This document shows positions 16,244 to 28,154 of a stretch of 64,000 nt of DNA, piece by piece; position 1 is the first letter of the stretch; each line of letters opens with the position of its first letter. The notes beneath the pieces are model-generated. The model was not told the origin of the DNA. It worked only from the letters and a program-made list of their open reading frames with translations, and did not search any database. The stretch is taken from assembly GCA_050184115.1 (NCBI GenBank), contig JBFXAQ010000010.1:124001-188000 (forward strand). The letters are read 5' to 3'. The DNA is from JACKNG01 sp050184115 (GTDB taxonomy: Bacteria; Pseudomonadota; Gammaproteobacteria; Ga0077536). Position numbers and translations under genes: made by a program.

Positions 16244-16566
16244 GATGATGTCTCCCCGGTCGGTCCGGCGTCGAGCTTGCGCCGGACGCTGTCGATCTTG
16301 TCCTGCATGGTCTGCTCGCGGTCGGTCCGCGTACCGACCTTGAGCGAGGTGAAAACGCGCGGCGCGCCCATGGCGTGGACACGCTCGTGGCAGCGACGCA
16401 CGGCGGCGAACACCGCGTCCCAGTCGCCTTCGATGACGGTACCGTAGGGATGCAGCTGGTGCGCGAGGCCAGCGGCGGCGACGACCCGTTCGCATTCGGC
16501 GACGTACTCGGATACCGAGACCCCGACACCGATCGGCACCACGCACAGATCGACCATGACGTGCAT
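16240..16566 (-). CDS. MTH1187/YqgV-family thiamine-binding-like protein
   Basis: Small protein of 108 aa in the MTH1187 (DUF77) family, some members of which bind thiamine-type ligands. Typical segments are MVDLCVVPIGVGVSVSEYV, then HPYGTVIEGDWDAVFAAVRR and CHERVHAMGAPRV. The start at 16566 (MHVMVD) has a GAGG ribosome site 8 nt upstream; an inner ATG at 16557 is possible. It starts 10 nt after asnS and ends in an ATGA overlap with the acyl-CoA synthetase. Its role here is unknown. Confidence 0.78.
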   Translation of the reverse strand: MHVMVDLCVVPIGVGVSVSEYVAECERVVAAAGLAHQLHPYGTVIEGDWDAVFAAVRRCHERVHAMGAPRVFTSLKVGTRTDREQTMQDKIDSVRRKLDAGPTGETSS

Positions 16567-16576
16567 GTTCAGCGCC

Positions 16577-17965
<1,389 letters not shown>

Positions 17966-17967
17966 GC

Positions 17968-21672
<3,705 letters not shown>

Positions 21673-21748
21673 GGATTGGGGCGGCGGTCGGAAAATTGAC
21701 CGCACAGTTTAGCCGCGGCCAGGCGGGCTGTCCCGCGCCCCGGCACAC

Positions 21749-22849
21749 TCAAACGGGGATCGCAGAACGCCGTCGCGGCCGGATGCGCCCGCGCTGCCAC
21801 AACAACAGCAGGCCGAGGGCGCCGACGAAGGCGAGGTGGACCGGCCACAGGCCGAGCGCGGTAGGCACCACCTCCTTGCGCATCAGCGCCCGCCCGACGC
21901 CGAGCAGGTTGGTGTACACGAAGTAGGCCGATACCGCGATGATGAGCCCGAGGTACCAGTTACCGCGCCGGCTGCTGGTGGTGGCGATGGCGATCAACAA
22001 GGCCAGGGGCGGCCCCAGCAGCGTGCACAGGGGCAGGGCAAGCCGCCACTGCAGTTCTATGGCATAGGCCGGCGCGTCGTGGCGCCACAGTTCGCTCGTG
22101 AACAGGAAGCCGATGTGGGCGCCGAACTGGGTCGGTTCGCGGTTCTCGATGCGCAGCGCGTAGGTCTCGAAACCGGTGACGACGAAATCCCGTGCGCCCG
22201 GCCGGCCCGCCCAGCTGGTGCCGTTCTCGAACACCGCGAAGCGATCGCGCGAGCGCGGATCGGTTTCGATGTGGGCCCGTTGCGCGCGCATGACGTCGTC
22301 ACGCGTGCGGCGTTCGGAACGTACAAAGGTCTGCTCGAGATAGTGCTCGTCGCCCGACAGGGCCTCGGCGTAGAAGACCTGGTTGCCACCCGAGAACGCG
22401 CGGAAGCGACCCGCCTTGACACCGGCGATGGTGGCCTCGTTCTCGGTCTGTTCGCGGAGCTCCTGCAGGGTCAGTTCGGCGCGCGGCCCGACCACCAGCG
22501 TGATGAGACCGACGACGACGGCCGCCGCCGCGGTCATTGCCAGGGTCGGGCGCAGGAGTTGCTGGTGGGTGAGGCCCGCTGCACGCATCGCCGTCCACTC
22601 CGAATTGAGCTGCATGCGCACGGCCGCGCCGTAGACGCCGAGGAACAACGACATCGGCAGCAGGTCCTTCATCGACACCAGCATCTTCAGCAGCACGATA
22701 CGGGTGATGTGTTGCGGCGCCACCTTGCCCTCGGCCGCTTCGCCCAAGTAGGTCGCGAACCGGGTCGTGAGGTAGATCACGAACAGCCCGGCGATGATCG
22801 CCGCACTGAGCTTGAGCGCCTCGCGCAGGAAGTAGCGTGGCAGGATCAT
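21749..22849 (-). CDS. lptF: LPS export permease LptF
   Basis: Inner-membrane permease of 366 aa of the LptF/LptG (YjgP/YjgQ) family, part of the LptB2FG transporter that extracts LPS from the inner membrane. It begins MILPRYFLREALK, a typical LptF start, and has RFATYLGEAAEGKVAP and the coupling helix segment SEWTAMRAAGLTHQQLL. Six membrane segments are predicted: three near each end, around a periplasmic jellyroll middle. lptG normally follows lptF; here metH follows instead, so lptG must be elsewhere or absent. The gene starts 18 nt after the LAB_N gene. Confidence 0.85.
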   Translation of the reverse strand: MILPRYFLREALKLSAAIIAGLFVIYLTTRFATYLGEAAEGKVAPQHITRIVLLKMLVSMKDLLPMSLFLGVYGAAVRMQLNSEWTAMRAAGLTHQQLLRPTLAMTAAAAVVVGLITLVVGPRAELTLQELREQTENEATIAGVKAGRFRAFSGGNQVFYAEALSGDEHYLEQTFVRSERRTRDDVMRAQRAHIETDPRSRDRFAVFENGTSWAGRPGARDFVVTGFETYALRIENREPTQFGAHIGFLFTSELWRHDAPAYAIELQWRLALPLCTLLGPPLALLIAIATTSSRRGNWYLGLIIAVSAYFVYTNLLGVGRALMRKEVVPTALGLWPVHLAFVGALGLLLLWQRGRIRPRRRSAIPV

Positions 22850-22867
22850 CCGGCGGGCGGCGCGGCC

Positions 22868-23146
22868 TCAGGGCGCCGCGGCGAGGCGCTTCTCGCGCAT
22901 CAGCAACACGAGATTGCGGACATAGATGACGCTGTTGGCGACGTGGCCGATGATGAACACGGGATCCATCCGGTAGAGCGCGTAGGCCAGCAGGGTCAGG
23001 CTGCCGGCGATGCTGAAATACCAGAAGGCGAGCGGGATGACGCTGCGCCGGCGCCGCTCGCTGGTGATCCATTGCACCAGCCAACGTCCGGAGAACAGCA
23101 GTTGCCCGGTCAACCCGATACCGACCCAGATCTGTTCGTTGCTCAT
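22868..23146 (-). CDS. LAB_N-domain small membrane protein
   Basis: Membrane protein of 92 aa matching the 'lipid A biosynthesis N-terminal' (LAB_N) domain. Three hydrophobic helices are visible, with GLTGQLLFSGRWLVQW, VIPLAFWYFSIAGS and NSVIYVRNLVLL. Its ATG overlaps the TGA of the glycosyltransferase gene (ATGA), and lptF follows 18 nt later. LAB_N proteins often accompany glycosyltransferases that modify lipid A or polyprenyl-phosphate sugars; the molecular function is not established. It is named after the N-terminal part of some LpxB proteins and is not LpxB itself. Confidence 0.8.
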   Translation of the reverse strand: MSNEQIWVGIGLTGQLLFSGRWLVQWITSERRRRSVIPLAFWYFSIAGSLTLLAYALYRMDPVFIIGHVANSVIYVRNLVLLMREKRLAAAP

Positions 23147-23898
23147 CGCATCCCGTCCTCGGACGGCGCGCGCCGAAAGGCGCGCCGTCGCAACCACATC
23201 ACGCCCGCGAGATCGACGATGCCGACCCACAGACGGTTCCACAGGCCATACTTCGACTGCCCGTGCAGGCGCGGGCGGTGCGAAACCTCCATCGACATCA
23301 CCCGGCCACCGTCACGCATGGCCAGCGCGGGCAGGAATCGATGCATGTGATCGAAGCGCGGCAGGCGCTGGAAGGCCGCGCGCTCGATCAGCTTCAGACC
23401 ACAGCCGGTGTCCGGCGTGGCGTCACCGAGCAGGCGGCTGCGCACACCGTTGGCGACCCGCGAGGACAGTCGGCGCAGGGCGTTGTCACGCCGCCGGCGC
23501 CGGTGGCCACAGACCATCACCGGACGCGGTTCGGCGGACATCGCCGCCGCAAGCAGGGCCGGGATGTCACGCGGGTCGTTCTGGCCGTCGCCGTCCAGCG
23601 TCACCAGCCAGGGCGCCCGGGTGGCATCCGCGCCGGAACACAACGCCGCGCTCTGGCCACGATTGACAGCATGGCGCAGGACGCGCAACTGCGGCAGGCG
23701 TTCGGCGCAGGATTGGAGCCGTGCGAGGGTCGTGTCGGTACTGCAATCGTCGACCGCGACGATCTCGGCGTTGCGTCCCGCCATCGCGGCGACGATTTCG
23801 TCGAGCAGCGCGGCGACGTTGTCTTCCTCGTTGAAGAACGGTACGACGACGGCGTAGTCGTAGTCGTCGTGGCCGACGGACGGCGGGCTCTCGTGCAT
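23143..23898 (-). CDS. Family 2 glycosyltransferase, polyprenyl-phosphate type
   Basis: GT2 enzyme of 251 aa. The GT-A fold signatures are VVVPFFNEEDNVAALLDEI, VDDCSTDTT and LDGDGQNDPRDI (metal-binding DxD type). Later it has GDATPDTGCGLKLI and RPRLHGQSKYGLWNRLWVG, features shared with dolichyl/undecaprenyl-phosphate mannose- or glucose-type transferases. It is followed by the coupled LAB_N gene. A role in decorating lipid A or another envelope glycan is likely but inferred from context; no ArnT-like final transferase is beside it. Confidence 0.85.
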   Translation of the reverse strand: MHESPPSVGHDDYDYAVVVPFFNEEDNVAALLDEIVAAMAGRNAEIVAVDDCSTDTTLARLQSCAERLPQLRVLRHAVNRGQSAALCSGADATRAPWLVTLDGDGQNDPRDIPALLAAAMSAEPRPVMVCGHRRRRRDNALRRLSSRVANGVRSRLLGDATPDTGCGLKLIERAAFQRLPRFDHMHRFLPALAMRDGGRVMSMEVSHRPRLHGQSKYGLWNRLWVGIVDLAGVMWLRRRAFRRAPSEDGMR

Positions 23899-24015
23899 GG
23901 GCGATCGGGCGGCAGCGGCCAGGGGCCTCGGACGGCGCTTTCGGGTGAGGGCGGATTCTACTCGAAGCGGCCGGTCGCGCGCGCGACCGACGCACCGCAC
24001 CCGCGGCGGGCCGGG

Positions 24016-24044
24016 TTGCCGCGCCCGTCGACCCTGTTTAGAGT
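24016..24044 (+). promoter_or_regulatory. Sigma-70 promoter for the adenosyltransferase gene
   Basis: TTGCCG (24016-24021), 17-bp spacer, TAGAGT (24039-24044), with an expected start near 24051 and the ATG at 24075. Confidence 0.45.
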
Positions 24045-24074
24045 GACGAGCCCGCAGGCCCCAGGGTACCCCGC

Positions 24075-24623
24075 ATGGGACACCGTCTCTCCAAGATCTA
24101 CACGCGCACGGGCGATGCCGGGACCACCGGTCTCGGCGATGGCTCGCGCATCGACAAGCATGCGCCGCGGATGGAAGCGATCGGCGATATCGACGAGCTG
24201 AACTGCACGCTCGGCCTGCTCCTGGCCGAGGACCTGCGCGAGGACATGCGCGCCCTGCTGGTCGATATCCAGCACGATCTCTTCGATCTCGGCGGCGAGC
24301 TGTCCATCCCTGACAGCAGCTTCATCGGCGGGGCCGCCGTGGCCAAGCTGGAGGCGGCGATCGACCGCTACAACGAGGAACTGCCGCCGCTGAAGGAATT
24401 CCTGCTGCCGGGTGGCAGCCGCGCCGCGGCCATCGCCCATCAATGTCGTGCCTTGTGCCGGCGCGCCGAACGCCGCGTGCTGGCACTGGCTGCCTCGGCG
24501 CCGGTCAATGCCGACAGCCTGCGCTTCGTCAACCGCCTCTCCGACCTGTTGTTCGTGTGCGCGCGCATCGTCGCCCGCGATTCAGGCGCGGGCGAGGTAA
24601 TGTGGCAGCGCGGGCGAGGTTGA
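24075..24623 (+). CDS. PduO-type cob(I)yrinic acid a,c-diamide adenosyltransferase
   Basis: ATP:cob(I)alamin adenosyltransferase of 182 aa that makes adenosylcobalamin. The family's N-terminal ATP-binding segment is clear: IYTRTGDAGTTGLGDGSR. Other marks are GDIDELNCTLG, QHDLFDLGGELS and the C-terminal RAERRVLALA followed by FVNRLSDLLFVCARI. It stands alone, converging on a retropepsin-like gene with a 4-nt gap. Together with metH it shows the cell uses B12 cofactors; an AdoCbl-dependent mutase is not in the window. Confidence 0.92.
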   Translation: MGHRLSKIYTRTGDAGTTGLGDGSRIDKHAPRMEAIGDIDELNCTLGLLLAEDLREDMRALLVDIQHDLFDLGGELSIPDSSFIGGAAVAKLEAAIDRYNEELPPLKEFLLPGGSRAAAIAHQCRALCRRAERRVLALAASAPVNADSLRFVNRLSDLLFVCARIVARDSGAGEVMWQRGRG

Positions 24624-24627
24624 GGCT

Positions 24628-25278
24628 TCAGCGTGTCCCCGGGCGGGCGCGCAGCTCGAGCACCTGGCCCTTGCGGTGCATGTCGAGATTCTTGAGAAAG
24701 GACTGGCCGAGCAGCGGCGTGTAGGGGCCATCGCCGTCGACGACCAATGCGATCACCTCGCTGACCCTGAGGCCCTGCACCTTGACTTCGTGCAGGGTCA
24801 CGCGGAAAGCGGAAACCTTGCCGCTGGCCGAATCCATGGTGCCGGCGACGTTGCTGGCATCGTATTGCAGGCCCAACCGATCGGCGTCTCGGCGATTGAC
24901 CACCACGGTCGTCGCCCCGGTGTCGACGACGAAGCGCACGGGGTTGCCGTTGATCTGGCCATCGGCAAAGTAACGGCCCTGCGCGCCGGGCAGCAAGCGG
25001 ACGACGGCTGGCGCCGCGGCCATGCCGCGGCCGCCGTCGATGCGGTCGTCGAGCCCGAGTTCGATGGTCTGGCCATCGACCGCGATCTCGGCGCGCTGGG
25101 CCGTCGCTGCCAGCAAGCGCACACCGGAGGCGTGTGCCTGACCCGTGCGCAAGGTGACGTCGGCGCCGTCGATGCGCAACACCGCCATGTCTTTGAACAG
25201 GGCCACCGCGCTGACCCGCGGCGTGGCGGGCAGGGCGCCGGCGAGACCGAGCAGGAGCAGACCGAGGGTGAGTCGCAT
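24628..25278 (-). CDS. Retropepsin-like aspartic protease (clan AA, TIGR02281 type)
   Basis: Exported protein of 216 aa. The N-terminus from 25278 is a signal peptide (MRLTLGLLLLGLAGALPATP). The C-terminal half is a single retropepsin-like domain with the catalytic FVVDTGATTVVVNR and the flap/second-half segment TPLLGQSFLKNL. A single DTGA motif means the enzyme would act as a dimer, as in retroviral proteases. Bacterial members (for example the family of SpoVT-unrelated 'clan AA' proteins) are poorly characterised. It is divergent from thrH. The substrate is unknown. Confidence 0.82.
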   Translation of the reverse strand: MRLTLGLLLLGLAGALPATPRVSAVALFKDMAVLRIDGADVTLRTGQAHASGVRLLAATAQRAEIAVDGQTIELGLDDRIDGGRGMAAAPAVVRLLPGAQGRYFADGQINGNPVRFVVDTGATTVVVNRRDADRLGLQYDASNVAGTMDSASGKVSAFRVTLHEVKVQGLRVSEVIALVVDGDGPYTPLLGQSFLKNLDMHRKGQVLELRARPGTR

Positions 25279-25297
25279 GCGGCCATTCGCCCACGTC

Positions 25298-25306
25298 TGG
25301 TAGACT
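25298..25306 (+). promoter_or_regulatory. Extended -10 promoter for thrH
   Basis: TGGTAGACT, an extended -10 (TGn plus TAGACT), about 51 bp before the ATG. No clear -35 is seen. A T7 run lies in the leader at 25329-25335. Confidence 0.4.
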
Positions 25307-25356
25307 CCGCCGCGCCCGGGCATCAGCCTTTTTTTCAGCCTCACAGGATCCATTCC

Positions 25357-25956
25357 ATGAAAGTAGCCTGCATCGATTTCGAGGGCGTCCTCGTCCCCGA
25401 AATCTGGATCAGCCTCGCCGAGCGGACCGGCATCGACGAACTCAAGCTCACCACCCGCGACATCCCTGACTACGACGAACTGATGGGCTATCGCCTCGGC
25501 ATCATGGATAAGCACGGCCTGCGCTTCAAGCAGTTGCTGGACGCCGCCGCGAGCCTGGAACCGCTGCCCGGCGCGACCGAATTCCTGGCCTGGCTGCGCG
25601 GCGAATTCCAGGTCGCCATCATCTCCGACACCTTCCACGAACTGGCCCGCCCGCTGGTGGCCAAGCTCGGTCACCCGGTCATCCTGTGTCATCGCCTCGA
25701 AATCGATGCTGTCGATCGCATCGTCGGCTACCACATACGCCAGGCCGACCCCAAGCGCTGCGCGGTCAAGGCCTTCCAGTCATTGAACTACGAGGTCGTC
25801 GCGACCGGTGACTCGTACAACGACATCAGCATGCTGAGCCAGGCCGAACGCGGCTTCTTCTTCTGTCCGTCGGAGAAGGTCACGCGCGACTACCCGGACA
25901 TCCCGGTGGCGCGCGATTACGACGCGCTCCGCGCGATGTTCGCCGCCGCACTCTGA
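25357..25956 (+). CDS. thrH: Phosphoserine phosphatase/homoserine phosphotransferase ThrH
   Basis: HAD-superfamily enzyme of 199 aa; ThrH dephosphorylates phosphoserine and can move phosphate to homoserine. The nucleophile region CIDFEGVLVPEIWI (D7) carries ThrH's distinctive Glu in place of the second Asp. TTRDIPDYDELM, VAIISDTFHEL and TGDSYNDISML (metal-binding aspartates) also match. Length agrees with the family. The gene is divergent from the retropepsin-like gene, and its last 40 bp overlap the 3' end of gluQ on the other strand. Confidence 0.93.
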   Translation: MKVACIDFEGVLVPEIWISLAERTGIDELKLTTRDIPDYDELMGYRLGIMDKHGLRFKQLLDAAASLEPLPGATEFLAWLRGEFQVAIISDTFHELARPLVAKLGHPVILCHRLEIDAVDRIVGYHIRQADPKRCAVKAFQSLNYEVVATGDSYNDISMLSQAERGFFFCPSEKVTRDYPDIPVARDYDALRAMFAAAL

Positions 25957-26834
25957 ACCCCGCCGTCGTCGTAGACCGCCGCCGCGCGCGGCAAGGCGTG
26001 GCCCGCCCAGCGGGGCAGCGCCCATTGCAGCAATTCGGCCGCCGGCGCCCCACGAGCGGCGACGGGCGGCGACAGGCCGAGGAAGTCGAGCGCGGCCCAC
26101 GCCGCCAGCGCGGCCGCCGCCGGCAGTACCGGCCGCGCGCCGGTCTGTTTACTGAGCTTGTGACCGTCGGGCCCGAGGACGACGCCGAGATGCGCGTAGG
26201 TCGGCGTTGACAGCCCAAGCTGGCGCTGCAGGTGGATCTGCTGTGGGGTGGTATCGAGCAGGTCGACGCCGCGCACGACGTCGGTAATCCCCGCCGCGGC
26301 ATCGTCGACCACCACTGCGAGATGGTATGCGATGAGGCCATCGGCACGACGCACGATGAAATCCCCGCCCTGCTCGGCGAGCGTACGCGTCACGTTCCCC
26401 TGCACGCGATCCTCGAACCCGACGCAGGTAGCGCCGACCCGCACACGCACCGCGCGAGCGCGCCGCCCCGGCGGCAGGCCGTTGCGGCAGGTGCCGGGGT
26501 AGGGGCCCTTGCCAACCGTGGCGCGGGTGCAGGCACAGGGGAAGCTCACGCCCGTGTCCGCAAGGCGGGAGAGGGCGTCGCGATAGGCCTCGCCACGGCG
26601 GCTCTGCCAGGTCACTTCCCCGTCCCACTCCAGGCCCAGCGCGACGAGGGTGGCGAGGATTCCATCGGCGGCGCCGGGCGCTTCGCGCGGCGGGTCGAGG
26701 TCGTCGATGCGTAGCAGCCAGCGGCCGCCCCGCGAACGAGCGTCGAGGTAGCTGGCGAGGGCCGTCACCACCGAGCCGAAATGCAGCGGCCCGGTGGGTG
26801 AGGGTGCGAAGCGACCGGTCGGAGGGCTCGTCAC
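25917..26834 (-). CDS. gluQ: Glutamyl-Q tRNA(Asp) synthetase
   Basis: Truncated GluRS-like enzyme of 305 aa (YadB/GluQ-RS) that attaches glutamate to queuosine in tRNA-Asp. The HIGH-like motif is in RFAPSPTGPLHFGS, the zinc ligands in FPCACTR and YPGTCR, and the KMSKS-like motif reads KLSKQ. It lacks an anticodon-binding domain, as expected. The start is a GTG at 26834 that overlaps the stop of the cysZ-like gene (GTGA). With queF two genes upstream it forms a queuosine-related operon. Its 3' end overlaps thrH antisense by 40 bp. Confidence 0.93.
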   Translation of the reverse strand: MTSPPTGRFAPSPTGPLHFGSVVTALASYLDARSRGGRWLLRIDDLDPPREAPGAADGILATLVALGLEWDGEVTWQSRRGEAYRDALSRLADTGVSFPCACTRATVGKGPYPGTCRNGLPPGRRARAVRVRVGATCVGFEDRVQGNVTRTLAEQGGDFIVRRADGLIAYHLAVVVDDAAAGITDVVRGVDLLDTTPQQIHLQRQLGLSTPTYAHLGVVLGPDGHKLSKQTGARPVLPAAAALAAWAALDFLGLSPPVAARGAPAAELLQWALPRWAGHALPRAAAVYDDGGVQSAAANIARSAS

Positions 26835-27574
26835 CGTCCGTCGTCAGGCGCGAGATCGATGCAGTAGAGACGGGTAGCCGCGGCCACTCCGAGCGGCACG
26901 GCGACGAAATTCAACACCGGTACCAACGTCACCGCCGTCATGCCGAGGCCGAAACCGAGTGCAAGGGGGCGCCGGGCGCGCATCGTGCGCAGGACCTGCG
27001 GAAACACCCGGCCGTGGTTGCCGAGCGGGCAGTCGAGGTATTCCATGCACAGCATCCAGGCGCCAAACAACAGCCACAAGGCCGGCGCCACCGCGTTCAG
27101 TACCGGGATGAGGCTGAAGAGCACCAAGGGGACGCCCCACAAGGCCATGTAGAGCAGCTTGCGCAGTTCCGCCCAGAGGGTACGCGCCAGTTCGCCGAAC
27201 AAGGTCGCAAGATCGAATGGCAGAGCCTCGGCCTGCCCGCGCAGGTGGCGCTCGACGGCCTGAGCCAGCAGGCCATTGAACGGGCTCGCGACCAGGTTGG
27301 CGACCACGCTGAACGAGAAGAACACCACGATGGCGGCGAGGATGGCGAACAGAACCCAGGCCAGCCAGCGGACGAATTCGGGCAGGTTGCCCAGGTAGCG
27401 CGCAATGGTGTAGTCGACTGCTTCGCCGAGGCTGCCGAGCGCGAGCACGAACACGCCGACGTTGATGAGCAGCGGGACCAACACGTAGACACGCACACCC
27501 GGCGCCCGCAGCAGGGCGAAGCTGCGCCAGATGTGGGCGAGTCCGGCGAGGAAACCGCCGCGTGTGACGCTCAC
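26831..27574 (-). CDS. cysZ: CysZ/EI24-family membrane protein
   Basis: Membrane protein of 247 aa of the EI24/CysZ family, whose best-known member is a sulfate permease. Hydrophobic segments include VYVLVPLLINVGVFVLALG, FAILAAIVVFFSFSVVAN and LALGFGLGMTAVTLVPVLN; FNGLLAQAVE and MEYLDCPLGNHG are family-typical. The GTG start at 27574 overlaps the queF stop (GTGA), and the stop overlaps the gluQ GTG the same way. A TTG at 27610 is a poorer start. Sulfate uptake is the textbook role, but its place inside a queuosine operon leaves the substrate open. The symbol follows the family name. Confidence 0.8.
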   Translation of the reverse strand: MSVTRGGFLAGLAHIWRSFALLRAPGVRVYVLVPLLINVGVFVLALGSLGEAVDYTIARYLGNLPEFVRWLAWVLFAILAAIVVFFSFSVVANLVASPFNGLLAQAVERHLRGQAEALPFDLATLFGELARTLWAELRKLLYMALWGVPLVLFSLIPVLNAVAPALWLLFGAWMLCMEYLDCPLGNHGRVFPQVLRTMRARRPLALGFGLGMTAVTLVPVLNFVAVPLGVAAATRLYCIDLAPDDGR

Positions 27575-27966
27575 GGCGGTGGCCAGACGCTGGCGTCGGC
27601 CGGCTGCCAACCCGGCAGGCGGTGCTCGGCAATGATGGTCGGATAGGTGCCGCCACGGACGTTGAACTCGGCCGTGAGGCGCGCGGCGCGCGGCGCACAG
27701 GCCGTGATGACGTCATCGAGAATGCGGTTGGTGATGGCCTCGTGGAATGCACCCTCGTCACGCCACGACCACAGGTAGAGCTTGAGCGCCTTGAGTTCGA
27801 GGCAACGCCGGTCGGGGACGTAGTCCAGCGTCATGTGGGCGAAATCAGGCTGCCCGGTCAGCGGGCACAGGCAGGTGAACTCCGGCAGCCGGATGCTGAT
27901 GCGGTAGTCCCGCGCCGGGCTCGGGTTTTCGAACGTTTCGAGCGCGCGGCTCGGCTGGGTCGTCAT
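27571..27966 (-). CDS. queF: preQ0 reductase QueF, unimodular type
   Basis: NADPH-dependent 7-cyano-7-deazaguanine reductase, 131 aa, which makes preQ1 for queuosine. The short, single-domain type is clear: EFTCLCPLTGQPDFA holds the catalytic Cys34 and Asp41, and the NADPH/QueF motif is ELKALKLYLWSWRDEGAFHE. The ATG at 27966 is chosen; a GTG three codons earlier is possible. It is the first gene of the coupled queF-cysZ-gluQ operon. No preQ1 riboswitch was recognised in the leader. Confidence 0.93.
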   Translation of the reverse strand: MTTQPSRALETFENPSPARDYRISIRLPEFTCLCPLTGQPDFAHMTLDYVPDRRCLELKALKLYLWSWRDEGAFHEAITNRILDDVITACAPRAARLTAEFNVRGGTYPTIIAEHRLPGWQPADASVWPPP

Positions 27967-28116
27967 GGTCGTCACTCGGGCGCGAAAGGGCGCGTAACCT
28001 TATCACAACAGGTCATTCCTCCGGCCTGTTTCGGCCTGCCTAAGGCAGCGCGGATTGCCGTTTTTTGTCATTCAAAAACATGATGTTATGTGGCATTCAA
28101 CGAGACCGCCGCGGCG

Positions 28117-28146
28117 TTGTGCGGCCGGATCGCGATGGGGTATGCT
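28117..28146 (+). promoter_or_regulatory. Candidate smc promoter
   Basis: TTGTGC (28117-28122), 18-bp spacer, TATGCT (28141-28146), ending only 8 bp before the ATG at 28155. If used, the smc mRNA would be nearly leaderless. The upstream AT-rich stretch also has the palindrome AACATGATGTT (28077-28087). Confidence 0.35.
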
Positions 28147-28154
28147 TTGCGCCC

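Noticed and set aside
27972..28016. Possible 14-codon leader peptide (MTCCDKVTRPFAPE) ending in a GTGA overlap with an alternative queF start
   Set aside because: The GGAGG before its ATG is only one base away, too close to work as a ribosome site, and nothing else supports translation.
28031..28066. Intrinsic terminator CTGCC-TAA-GGCAG with a later T6
   Set aside because: The stem is short and lies 12 bp from the T-run, and no + strand gene precedes it to end.
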